Source of the DNA: Desulfocapsa sp.
Lineage (GTDB): Bacteria > Desulfobacterota > Desulfobulbia > Desulfobulbales > Desulfocapsaceae
Reading direction: 5' to 3'
Assembly: GCA_029935135.1 (NCBI GenBank)
Contig: JAOZKX010000112.1
Span: forward strand, 1-6,867
DNA length: 6,867 bases
Shown: positions 1 to 6,450 of the stretch, piece after piece
Layout of the letters: the number at the start of each line of letters is the position of its first letter
Position numbering within the stretch: the stretch's first letter is position 1
The notes under the pieces: generated by a model
Database searches by the model: none
What the model saw: only the letters and a program-made list of their open reading frames with translations
Told to the model about the DNA's origin: nothing
Translations under genes and position numbers: made by a program

Positions 1-118
1 GTTGCGACACGATAAAATCTGTACCGCGTTGTGTGCCAAGGAGAAACCATCCCCCTGCAAACAGACAGAGCAGCAGACAGAAAGAACCCAAGGATATTCG
101 TTTTAACCACTTTTTCAT
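1..118 (-). CDS. tamB: TamB, translocation and assembly module inner-membrane subunit (5' end only)
   Basis: Only the first 39 codons are present; the gene runs off the left edge. The ATG is at 118-116 and overlaps the tamA stop codon in the four bases ATGA, which indicates translational coupling. The peptide begins MKKWLKRISLGSF. It continues with one hydrophobic segment (about residues 9-28, including CLLLCLF and GGWFLLG) and then TQRGTDFIVSQ. This is the layout of a TamB N-terminus: a short basic cytoplasmic end, one signal anchor in the inner membrane, and a 'LxGTxxG' exit similar in pattern to what I recall of E. coli TamB (FLVGTTSG). TamB proteins are usually very long, periplasm-spanning, lipid-channel-like proteins that work with TamA in outer-membrane protein insertion and phospholipid transport. 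The identification rests on this short N-terminus plus its position directly after tamA, so it is good but not proven. No separate Shine-Dalgarno is obvious. Confidence 0.8.
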   Translation of the reverse strand, partial: MKKWLKRISLGSFCLLLCLFAGGWFLLGTQRGTDFIVSQ

Positions 119-1905
119 AAAGTCGCTCCAAAACCGATATGGAATCGTATATCACCCGCATCCGGCTGCTCACTCACCGGCCATGCAAAATCCACTCGCA
201 GAGAACCAAATGGTGCCAACCAGCGAAAGCCAAAGCCAGCTCCCACATAGACCTTGTCTATTTCATCATTGTAGGCATTCCCCGCATCCACAAAAGAGGT
301 CACAACCCATGATTTTGCCAGCCGATGATCATATTCAAAACTTCCGGTAACAATATTTTTTCCGCCGACTACAACTCCCTCCTCATTGACAGGCCCCAAA
401 GACTCATAGGAATAGCCACGCACCGAACTGTCACCACCTGCAAAAAACCGAAGAGACGGAGGGTACACATCAAAGTTATCCACCCAGGCGCCGCCCAACT
501 CGAACCGTGTATCAATTCTTCCACTCTCTCCCAGTCCCAGCAGATATTTTCCTTTCAGGTGCAGACGGGTAAAACTGGTGTCGGAAATAAGTGCCTCTTC
601 CGCCCCTCGAAGATCTGCAAATGCATAGTATCCAAATTGCGGATAAGCCTCCTCCTCCATATCGGAGAAGCGCACTGTTCCACCAAAAATCAGTAATTCT
701 GTTGACTCTGCAGGCTCTGTATCCACCGTAAAATTCTCGATGGAACGCAAAACAAAGACTTTATAGAGATATGTGTCCTCAATATCCCTTCTGGCAAAGG
801 CTGTTTCCAGCTCAAAAGTATCACTTATGGTTGTGGGATTTTCCTCGTACTCGTAACTGACTGTCGACACCCAGCTATCCGTGAGACGATTAACCACAGG
901 TATTGAGTATTGTCCTTTCAGTTCCCGCTCTTTTTGAGCGAGTTGCAGGTACAGATCAGAATGGTGGCCATGGCGGTTAATAAGTCTATCCGTCCAGCGT
1001 GCCGACCCCCGGATACCGATATCCGTTTCATATCCAAAGCCAAAGGCAAACCTGTGCGGAGGAATGGGTTTCATAAGAACATTGAGTGGTACTTTATTCT
1101 CTGCTACCTCATTAAAAAGCGGCTTAATGGTCACTTCCTGGGCATAATTGCTGCCAATAAGGTTTTGCTGAAATGCCAGCAAGGCCTCGTGTGAGTAGAG
1201 TTCACCAGGCTGTATGGTGATATAATATTCAAGCAGATCAGTGGTGAGAAAGTCCTGTTTAAAAGAGATGTCTCCAAAATAATAACGGGGGCCGGTATCC
1301 AGCAGCATAGTTATCTCAGCACTGTTTTTCTCGGTATCCACCAGGACTTCACTCTTTAATATTTTTGCCTTTGGATAGCCTGCTGAAAGTGCCAGATTCA
1401 GAAACTCACTTTTGGTTGATTCATATTCTGAATGAACCAGGGTTCCGCTGGCATTTTCCAGGTGCCTATCCAGATGCTCTTGAAAAACATCTCTCCTGGC
1501 CCCCTCACCCTGCCATTGAATATCCCGCGTCACTATCGCAACTGTCGGCCCCTTATCAATGCTATAGCTAGCGACCCAATTACCGTCAACTTCTGTCAGC
1601 GTATCTTTGATAACAGGAGAATAGTACCCATAGGGCTGCAGCGCCTGCCGAATCTGATCAGGTGCCTCCTGGTGCAGTCTTTTGATCCAGCGAATGCTGA
1701 GTGCTTCTTCATCTTTCTTTTTTTCAATATCCAGAAAATTCATGGCATTTTGCCACAGTGGATCCTCTATCCCTACAACTTCAACCTGGAGAGGAACAGT
1801 GGCCTGGAGCAGAGAAGGAGAAAAAATATAGAGCAGACTGAGTAATAACGAAGGAGTGATTTGCCTGCAGAAAAATAACAGCTGGCGAAAATATACGATT
1901 CTCAT
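115..1905 (-). CDS. tamA: TamA, Omp85-family outer-membrane assembly protein
   Basis: This encodes a 596-residue outer-membrane protein of the Omp85/BamA superfamily; E. coli TamA, the closest match in layout, is of similar length. Residues 1-35 look like a signal peptide: basic start MRIVYFRQ, hydrophobic core SLLLSLLYIF, and a likely cut after SLLQA. Residues about 38-280 would hold three POTRA domains. The rest is a 16-strand barrel with the family motif FFAGGDSSVRGY (about residues 487-498), whose Arg of RGY sits in the inward-folded loop 6, and a C-terminal pattern DAGNAY...GAGFGFRW..P.G.LRVDFAWPV ending GFGATL. In family members the protein inserts a subset of beta-barrel proteins with TamB, whose gene overlaps its stop codon. 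The frame is also open up to a GTG at 1965, but that GTG lies in the loop of the aspS terminator and would place a second hydrophobic stretch before the signal peptide. I therefore take the ATG at 1905. No Shine-Dalgarno precedes it (see the promoter entry). Confidence 0.92.
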   Translation of the reverse strand: MRIVYFRQLLFFCRQITPSLLLSLLYIFSPSLLQATVPLQVEVVGIEDPLWQNAMNFLDIEKKKDEEALSIRWIKRLHQEAPDQIRQALQPYGYYSPVIKDTLTEVDGNWVASYSIDKGPTVAIVTRDIQWQGEGARRDVFQEHLDRHLENASGTLVHSEYESTKSEFLNLALSAGYPKAKILKSEVLVDTEKNSAEITMLLDTGPRYYFGDISFKQDFLTTDLLEYYITIQPGELYSHEALLAFQQNLIGSNYAQEVTIKPLFNEVAENKVPLNVLMKPIPPHRFAFGFGYETDIGIRGSARWTDRLINRHGHHSDLYLQLAQKERELKGQYSIPVVNRLTDSWVSTVSYEYEENPTTISDTFELETAFARRDIEDTYLYKVFVLRSIENFTVDTEPAESTELLIFGGTVRFSDMEEEAYPQFGYYAFADLRGAEEALISDTSFTRLHLKGKYLLGLGESGRIDTRFELGGAWVDNFDVYPPSLRFFAGGDSSVRGYSYESLGPVNEEGVVVGGKNIVTGSFEYDHRLAKSWVVTSFVDAGNAYNDEIDKVYVGAGFGFRWLAPFGSLRVDFAWPVSEQPDAGDIRFHIGFGATL

Positions 1906-1915
1906 AAGACTACAA

Positions 1916-1944
1916 ATAATAATTATTACCCTGAAAAATATCAA
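1916..1944 (-). promoter_or_regulatory. Predicted sigma70 promoter for tamA-tamB
   Basis: On the minus strand TTGATA (1944-1939, five of six matches to the -35 consensus) is followed by a 17-nt spacer and TATTAT (1921-1916, five of six matches to the -10 consensus). The predicted transcription start is near 1909-1911, only about 4-6 nt before the tamA ATG at 1905, so the message would be almost leaderless. The first two bases of the -35 box are the promoter-proximal end of the T-tract of the aspS terminator. The only purine-rich stretch upstream, AGGG at 1932-1929, is 23 nt from the ATG and would lie outside the transcript. This is inferred from consensus matching alone. Confidence 0.6.
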
Positions 1945-1978
1945 AAAAAAGCAGTCACCACCCACAGGCAGTGACTAC
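1943..1978 (-). terminator. Intrinsic terminator after aspS
   Basis: On the minus strand GTAGTCAC (1978-1971) pairs with GTGACTGC (1958-1951) as an 8-bp stem with one T-G pair. The loop is 12 nt (1970-1959), and eight uninterrupted T residues follow (1950-1943). It begins 14 bases after the aspS stop codon, so it should end the hisS-aspS transcript and separate it from tamA-tamB. Confidence 0.85.
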
Positions 1979-1992
1979 TTTTATCAATACAA

Positions 1993-3792
1993 TCAGGAGT
2001 TACCTGTCTCTTCTTTCCAATCTGGTCGCAGATACAACTCTGTAAGCTGTTTTCTATCCACTCCTGCCGGTGCCTCGGTGAGCGGACAGGTTGCCCGTTG
2101 TGTTTTGGGAAAGGCAATAACATCACGAATGGAATCACTACCTGTAATGATCATTAGAAGCCGATCAAGCCCAAATGCCAATCCGCCATGGGGAGGTGCA
2201 CCAAGCTCCAAGGCGCGCAGGAGGAATCCAAATTTATTATTTGCCTCTTCAGCGCTGATACCAAGTGTTTTCAGAACACGAGACTGAATATCGCGTTGAT
2301 GGATACGGATGGAACCGCCGCCAATCTCTGTTCCATTCAGCACCAGGTCATAGGCCTGACTGTATACAGACGCCGGGTCACTTTCCAGCTTATCCAGATC
2401 CTCTTCTTTAGGTGCCGTAAAAGGATGGTGAAGTGCCTGAAAGCGTTTTCTGTTTTCATCATATTCAACCAGAGGAAAATCGGTGACCCAGACAAAATTA
2501 AAATTCTTCTTATCCAACAGATCCAAGCGTCTGGCCAGTTCAACCCGCAATTCACCCAGTACCGGAAAGACAACGGACGGTTTATCGGCACCAAAGAAGA
2601 GCAGATCCCCCTCTTCAGCATCCAGTGCCTTTGTCATGGCCGCCCGTTCCTCGTCACTGAAAAACTTGGCGATGGGCGACTGCCATTCACCATCTGCCTT
2701 CATCTTCACCCAGGCGAGGCCCTTGGCACCAAACTGCGCAACATATTCGGTGAGCACATCCAGATCTTTTCTGGAAAATGATGCACAGCCTTTGGCATTA
2801 ATAGCCCGCACCGTACCGTCACCATCGGCTATGGAACGAAAGACCTTAAAGGAACATGTTTTTGCTATCTCTGTCAGGTCTACCAGCTCAAAACCAAAAC
2901 GGGTGTCAGGACGATCTGTACCAAAACGATCCATCGCTTCATCATAACTGATACGATGAAAAGGAGGAGCCACATCGAGATCAAGGGTATCCTTAAAGAG
3001 CTTGGCAATCATCCCCTCAGTGATCTGAATAATCTGCTCCTCATCCATAAAGGAGAGCTCCATATCGATCTGGGTAAACTCGGGCTGACGATCTGCACGC
3101 AGATCTTCGTCACGGAAACATTTAACGATCTGATAGTAGCGATCCATCCCGGCTATCATCAACAGCTGTTTAAAGAGCTGAGGTGACTGGGGAAGGGCAT
3201 AAAATTTCCCGGCATTTACACGGCTTGGCACCAGATAATCACGCGCCCCTTCCGGAGTGGAACGGGTGAGCATGGGAGTTTCAACTTCTAAAAATTCATT
3301 CTCATTCAGATAGGTACGGATAGACTGTACCGCCTTATGGCGCTGGAGGAGTTTCGCTGCCATTTCAGGACGCCTGAGATCCATATAGCGATACTGAAGA
3401 CGAATATTGTCTGAGATTTCACTCTCCTCATCAAGGGGGAAGGGAGGAGTTTCAGCGGTATTCAGGATGCGCAGTTCATCAATAAAGACCTCTATCTCAC
3501 CCGTTGCCAGTTTGGCATTTGCCATACCTTCCAGACGGGCCTCTACCTTTCCTCGAATGGCAATAACCCATTCGCTGCGAAGGGAATGGGCCTTATCGTG
3601 TACTTCCGGATTGACCTCCGGATTAAAAACGATCTGAGTAAGTCCGTGCCGGTCACGCAGATCAATAAAAATAACGCCGCCATGATCCCGTCTGCGCAGA
3701 ACCCAGCCCATAAGGATTACTTCTTTGCCGATATCAGCACTTGTCAAATCGTTGCAGGAGTGTGTCCTGCGTAATGAACCCATCGCTTCCAT
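1993..3792 (-). CDS. aspS: Aspartyl-tRNA synthetase, probably non-discriminating (Asp/Asn)
   Basis: Class IIb aminoacyl-tRNA synthetase of 599 residues, the usual length for the bacterial type. It attaches aspartate to tRNA in the cytoplasm. Visible parts are: the OB-fold anticodon-binding domain (about residues 20-110, [11 protein letters not shown]...FIDLRDR); motif 1 (FLEVETPML, with Pro173); the [13 protein letters not shown] and [11 protein letters not shown] blocks; motif 2 ([18 protein letters not shown], 226-243, with Arg227); the bacterial insertion domain (about 300-430); the GGGSIRIH block (491-498); and motif 3 (GLAFGLDR, 537-544, with Arg544). His37 and Gly89 occupy the positions that separate non-discriminating from tRNA-Asp-specific enzymes (see findings). 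The start is uncertain by three codons: ATG 3792 has only a weak purine run before it, and ATG 3783 ([10 protein letters not shown]) has GGAAG but very close. An 82-nt AT-rich gap without terminator separates it from hisS upstream, so co-transcription is likely. Confidence 0.97.
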   Translation of the reverse strand: MEAMGSLRRTHSCNDLTSADIGKEVILMGWVLRRRDHGGVIFIDLRDRHGLTQIVFNPEVNPEVHDKAHSLRSEWVIAIRGKVEARLEGMANAKLATGEIEVFIDELRILNTAETPPFPLDEESEISDNIRLQYRYMDLRRPEMAAKLLQRHKAVQSIRTYLNENEFLEVETPMLTRSTPEGARDYLVPSRVNAGKFYALPQSPQLFKQLLMIAGMDRYYQIVKCFRDEDLRADRQPEFTQIDMELSFMDEEQIIQITEGMIAKLFKDTLDLDVAPPFHRISYDEAMDRFGTDRPDTRFGFELVDLTEIAKTCSFKVFRSIADGDGTVRAINAKGCASFSRKDLDVLTEYVAQFGAKGLAWVKMKADGEWQSPIAKFFSDEERAAMTKALDAEEGDLLFFGADKPSVVFPVLGELRVELARRLDLLDKKNFNFVWVTDFPLVEYDENRKRFQALHHPFTAPKEEDLDKLESDPASVYSQAYDLVLNGTEIGGGSIRIHQRDIQSRVLKTLGISAEEANNKFGFLLRALELGAPPHGGLAFGLDRLLMIITGSDSIRDVIAFPKTQRATCPLTEAPAGVDRKQLTELYLRPDWKEETGNS

Positions 3793-3874
3793 ATTGTCTT
3801 TTATAATTGCCCCGCAGTGATGCAGAACCGTTACATTCCGTATGTTATAATTTTAATAAAAAATAGTGTTTATA

Positions 3875-5137
3875 TTATATTTTTTCTACCAGCAAATTAC
3901 TGATTCCATCAATATCTGAGCCGATAGCCACATCCTGCTGCTCCTGGCTCTCCATATTTCTCAACACTGCCTGCCCCTGTTCCAGCTCATTCTCACCAAT
4001 AATCAGGGCATACCTGGCACCGGCTTTATTGGCCTGTTTCATCTGGCTCTTCAGGCTGCGGCCTTCATGGTCCATGGCCGTCTGCAATCCATTTTTACGC
4101 AGGCTGTGTACCAGCGGGAAGGCATATTGGGAGGCCTTTTCCCCCAGACCGACGACAAAAAGATCAATCGTATTTTTTTCCATCTCCTCTTCCTGCTGCT
4201 GCAGGAGAAGGACCAGTCGTTCTATACCCAGAGCAAAACCAATTCCCGGTACATTCTTTGGACCGCCAAGCTGTTCCACAAGCCCATCATAGCGACCACC
4301 GGCACCCACTGCCGCCTGGGCACCAAGATCTGTTGTGATGAATTCAAAAGTTGTGCGACTGTAATAGTCCAGACCGCGAACCATAAATTTATTCAGGCTA
4401 TAATCAACACCAAGCTGCTGCAGAGATTCCTGTACCGCAGTAAAGTGTTCACTGCAGCCATCGCAGAGGTGGTCCTGGATAGATGGTGCTTCTGTAACCT
4501 GCTCGCGGCAGGCGGGATTTTTACAGTCCAGCACCCGCAGTGGATTACTGGTGCTGCGTCGCTTGCAGTCATCACACAGTGCCTCATAGCGCTCTTCAAT
4601 AAAATCCAGCAACACCTTACGAAAGACAGGACGACAGTCGGGGCAGCCAAGGGAGTTCATTTCCAGACTCACACTTACCCCTAAGTCCTGCAACAACATG
4701 GCCCCCATTGCCATTAACTCAGCATCAACCCGGGGGTTAGCAGCCCCCAGAACCTCCACATCCATCTGGTGAAATTGACGCAGACGCCCCTTTTGCGGCC
4801 GTTCATGGCGAAACATGGGACCGATGGTAAAAAGTCGCTGCACTGGCTTTTGCACATGCAATCCATGCTGAATATAGGCACGCAGAAGAGAGGCCGTGGC
4901 TTCGGGACGCATGGTGATCTGTTTGTCGACAAAGGTGTACATCTCTTTTTCAACAATATCAGTGGCTTCACCAATGGAACGGGCAAAAAGTTCTGTCTTT
5001 TCCAGAATGGGCATACGAATCTCGGAAAAGTTAAAGCGTGAGAAAATATCCCGTGCTTTTGCCTCCACACGCTGCCACAGTTCGACTTCACCGGGTACTA
5101 TATCTTTAAAGCCATTCAGGGCTTTGAGTTTTGTCAC
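3875..5137 (-). CDS. hisS: Histidyl-tRNA synthetase
   Basis: Class II aminoacyl-tRNA synthetase of 420 residues, a normal length; it attaches histidine to tRNA-His in the cytoplasm. Seen in order: the N-terminal ALNGFKDIVPGE block; motif 1 (RMPILEKTELF, with Pro43); the TMRPEATASLLRAY block; motif 2 (GPMFRHERPQKGRLRQFHQ, 106-124, with Arg110); the histidine-specific RGLDYYSRTTFEF (254-266), whose Arg254 corresponds to the catalytic arginine of the family; AGGRYDGL (279-286); motif 3 (GIGFALGIERL, 298-308, with Arg307); and a C-terminal anticodon-binding domain (about 325-420). The insertion domain carries four cysteine pairs: 165/168, 188/191, 205/210 and 225/228. The start codon is GTG, supported by a GGAG ribosome site five bases upstream and by alignment to the family N-terminus. 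It is the first gene of the minus-strand group and has its own promoter; aspS follows. Confidence 0.97.
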   Translation of the reverse strand: MTKLKALNGFKDIVPGEVELWQRVEAKARDIFSRFNFSEIRMPILEKTELFARSIGEATDIVEKEMYTFVDKQITMRPEATASLLRAYIQHGLHVQKPVQRLFTIGPMFRHERPQKGRLRQFHQMDVEVLGAANPRVDAELMAMGAMLLQDLGVSVSLEMNSLGCPDCRPVFRKVLLDFIEERYEALCDDCKRRSTSNPLRVLDCKNPACREQVTEAPSIQDHLCDGCSEHFTAVQESLQQLGVDYSLNKFMVRGLDYYSRTTFEFITTDLGAQAAVGAGGRYDGLVEQLGGPKNVPGIGFALGIERLVLLLQQQEEEMEKNTIDLFVVGLGEKASQYAFPLVHSLRKNGLQTAMDHEGRSLKSQMKQANKAGARYALIIGENELEQGQAVLRNMESQEQQDVAIGSDIDGISNLLVEKI

Positions 5138-5142
5138 TGTTT

Positions 5143-5146
5143 CTCC
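5143..5146 (-). promoter_or_regulatory. Ribosome binding site of hisS
   Basis: GGAG on the minus strand (followed by AAACA and then GTG) lies five bases before position 5137. It decides for the GTG start of hisS, for which no ATG exists nearby in frame at the family N-terminus. Confidence 0.8.
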
Positions 5147-5186
5147 ACAATAGAACTGAATCGTTTTTTATCCAAAAAAGAATGAA

Positions 5187-5214
5187 ATTAAACGCAAAAT
5201 TAGGAAAATGTCAA
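5187..5214 (-). promoter_or_regulatory. Predicted sigma70 promoter for hisS-aspS
   Basis: On the minus strand a perfect TTGACA (5214-5209) is followed by a 16-nt spacer and TTTAAT (5192-5187, five of six consensus matches). Transcription would start near 5180 and give a leader of about 43 nt with the GGAG ribosome site near its end. The leader is too short for a T-box or other large riboswitch, and I see no attenuator in it. Confidence 0.65.
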
Positions 5215-5324
5215 GTATATGCGAGTAAAGTGTGTAAAAATCAAGACTTCTGTGGTACTTTGCCCTTTCAGTTAACTCCATAAAAGGGATAATGTACACC
5301 AGCCTGCCCCCTTATCCGTATCAC

Positions 5325-5347
5325 TGCTTGACAATTAATGGCAAGCA
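5325..5347. repeat. Inverted repeat over the -35 region of the oxidoreductase promoter
   Basis: TGCTTG (5325-5330) and CAAGCA (5342-5347) are perfect inverted copies with 11 nt between them. They enclose most of the -35 box and the start of the spacer. A 6-bp repeat of this kind is expected by chance about once in a region this size, so its role as an operator is speculative; it is listed because it abuts a second repeat with the same spacing. Confidence 0.3.
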
Positions 5348-5356
5348 AGGCATTAT
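5328..5356 (+). promoter_or_regulatory. Predicted sigma70 promoter for the oxidoreductase-pcnB group
   Basis: A perfect TTGACA (5328-5333) is followed by a 17-nt spacer and CATTAT (5351-5356, four of six matches to the -10 consensus). Transcription would start near 5363, giving a leader of about 82 nt. It is the best promoter match upstream of the gene at 5445. Confidence 0.65.
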
Positions 5357-5370
5357 CTGTGTCTGCCTTG
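5346..5370. repeat. Inverted repeat over the -10 region and start point
   Basis: CAAGGCA (5346-5352) and TGCCTTG (5364-5370) are perfect 7-bp inverted copies with 11 nt between them. The repeat covers roughly -17 to +8 relative to the predicted start point, a position typical of a repressor operator. It is unlikely to act as an RNA hairpin because its left arm lies upstream of the predicted start. Its centre is 22 bp from that of the neighbouring repeat, about two helical turns. This is pattern evidence only. Confidence 0.35.
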
Positions 5371-5427
5371 ATAATATCTCTTAAAAATAACCATAATTTT
5401 CTCAATGGCAGGATAGAAAAATCCATT

Positions 5428-5432
5428 AGGAG
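5428..5432 (+). promoter_or_regulatory. Ribosome binding site of the oxidoreductase gene
   Basis: AGGAG lies 12 nt before the ATG at 5445, which is longer than the usual 5-9 nt. A TAA in frame at 5436-5438 rules out any earlier ordinary start between this site and the ATG, and the next methionine (residue 22) would remove the FMN-binding PLIQGG block. The ATG at 5445 is therefore firm despite the long spacing. Confidence 0.6.
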
Positions 5433-5444
5433 TCATAAAGTATA

Positions 5445-6434
5445 ATGAAATTACCTGAGTTAAAAATTGCAGATTTTACCGCCCCCATTCCACTTATTCA
5501 GGGTGGTATGTCCATCCGCGTTTCCACCGCCGCACTTTCTGCACCCGTTGCCGAATGTGGAGGCATTGGCGTGATAGGTGGATCTGGCCTCCCCGGTGAA
5601 GAACTGCGAAAAGATATTCTAAAGGCCAAGTCAATGACCGATGGCATCGTGGCCGTTAATATTATGTACGCCATGAAGGATTTTTATAACCTGGTAATGG
5701 TCTCCATTGATGCCGGAATCGATATGATCATCACCGGTGCCGGTTTTTCCAGGGATATTTTTAAGATCGGCCGGGAACATAATGTCCCCATTGTTATGAT
5801 TGTCTCCTCACCGGGCATAGCCAAACTTGCCGAGAGACTTGGTGCCGCAGCCATTATTGTGGAAGCTTGTGAAGCTGGTGGACATCTAGGAACCGATCAA
5901 CCATTACGGGAAATCTTTCCTCCCATTCGTGATGTCATTACCAAGGTACCACTTATTGCTGCCGGTGGGATAACCAACGGCTATGAAATGGCTGAAATGA
6001 TGGACAAATATGGTGCGGACGGGATACAGATTGCCTCCCGTTTTGTCTTAAGTGAAGAGTGTGATGTGGACGACAACTTCAAGCAAGCCTTTCTAGATGC
6101 GAAAAAAGAGGATATTGTCCTCACCTCGTCGCCGGTCGGTATGCCTGGACGTGCTATTAATACAAACTTTGTCAGCTCCCTGGCAAAAGGAACAATCGAA
6201 AAAGCAAAAACATGCGAATGGAAATGTCTGAAAAAATGTGACCATCACTACTGTATCAGTGAACGACTGATGGCTGCCCGTGATGGCAAGATTGATGAAG
6301 GGCTCTTCTTCTCCGGAGCAAACACCTACAAAATGGACAAGATCCTACCGGTGGCTGAAATTTTCAAACAATTCGTCAGCCAGGCTGAATCAGTCTACAA
6401 AGAAGGCAAGGGTTTCACTCCTCAGGCTTCCTGA
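5445..6434 (+). CDS. FMN-dependent nitronate monooxygenase/FabK-family oxidoreductase with cysteine-rich C-terminus
   Basis: This 329-residue protein has the TIM-barrel fold of the nitronate monooxygenase (2-nitropropane dioxygenase)/enoyl-ACP reductase II family. FMN- and substrate-site motifs are visible: PLIQGGMS (16-23); EACEAGGHLG (140-149), with His147 matching the family's active-site histidine; AAGGI (172-176); and GADGIQIASRF (190-200), where most relatives have GTRF. Family members oxidise alkyl nitronates or reduce enoyl-ACP; the sequence does not say which applies. No signal peptide or membrane segment is seen, so it should be cytoplasmic. The C-terminal part has four cysteines in the pattern C-x3-C-x3-C-x4-C (residues 257, 261, 265, 270) with two histidines in the last gap, followed by ISERLMAARDGK and GLFFSGANTYK. 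This could be a metal or iron-sulfur site. It is first in a plus-strand group with its own promoter, and pcnB starts 16 nt after its stop. I am sure of the family but not of the substrate. Confidence 0.85.
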   Translation: MKLPELKIADFTAPIPLIQGGMSIRVSTAALSAPVAECGGIGVIGGSGLPGEELRKDILKAKSMTDGIVAVNIMYAMKDFYNLVMVSIDAGIDMIITGAGFSRDIFKIGREHNVPIVMIVSSPGIAKLAERLGAAAIIVEACEAGGHLGTDQPLREIFPPIRDVITKVPLIAAGGITNGYEMAEMMDKYGADGIQIASRFVLSEECDVDDNFKQAFLDAKKEDIVLTSSPVGMPGRAINTNFVSSLAKGTIEKAKTCEWKCLKKCDHHYCISERLMAARDGKIDEGLFFSGANTYKMDKILPVAEIFKQFVSQAESVYKEGKGFTPQAS

Positions 6435-6450
6435 TTCTCCAAATTTACCC

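Larger units (their letters stand above)
5138..5444. other. Divergent intergenic region between hisS and the flavin oxidoreductase gene
   Basis: These 307 bp contain no convincing coding sequence. They hold the hisS promoter and ribosome site on the minus strand, and the oxidoreductase promoter and ribosome site on the plus strand. The two predicted start points (about 5180 and 5363) are some 180 bp apart. The middle (about 5215-5325) has no assigned function. It contains a short inverted repeat CCCTTT-N14-AAAGGG (5263-5288) and a weak second promoter-like pair on the plus strand (CTTTCA 5265-5270, GATAAT 5288-5293, 17-nt spacer). Both could be chance. Confidence 0.7.

Noticed and set aside
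1906..1965. N-terminal extension of tamA to the GTG at 1965
   Set aside because: The extension would be read from the aspS terminator loop and the T-tract, adds a second hydrophobic run before a good signal peptide, and would lie upstream of the predicted transcription start.
1941..2138. Open frame on the minus strand across the aspS end and the aspS-tamA gap
   Set aside because: It overlaps aspS in another frame and crosses the terminator; it has no ribosome site or recognisable motif.
2188..2781. Long open frame (197 codons) on the plus strand inside aspS
   Set aside because: It is antisense to a confident synthetase gene, its translation has no domain-like pattern, and it has no promoter or ribosome site I can support.
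4067..4684. Long open frame (205 codons) on the plus strand inside hisS
   Set aside because: It is antisense to conserved HisRS motifs; the composition looks like a shadow of the real frame.
5138..5180. T-box or other riboswitch in the hisS leader
   Set aside because: The predicted leader is only about 43 nt and shows no T-box-like conserved sequence or antiterminator/terminator pair.
5263..5288. CCCTTT-N14-AAAGGG inverted repeat as an operator or terminator
   Set aside because: It is only 6 bp with a long loop and no T-run, and this is expected by chance in a region of this size.
5404..5415. Short leader ORF (ATG GCA GGA TAG starting at 5405) upstream of the oxidoreductase
   Set aside because: Three codons with no ribosome site; no attenuator structure follows it.
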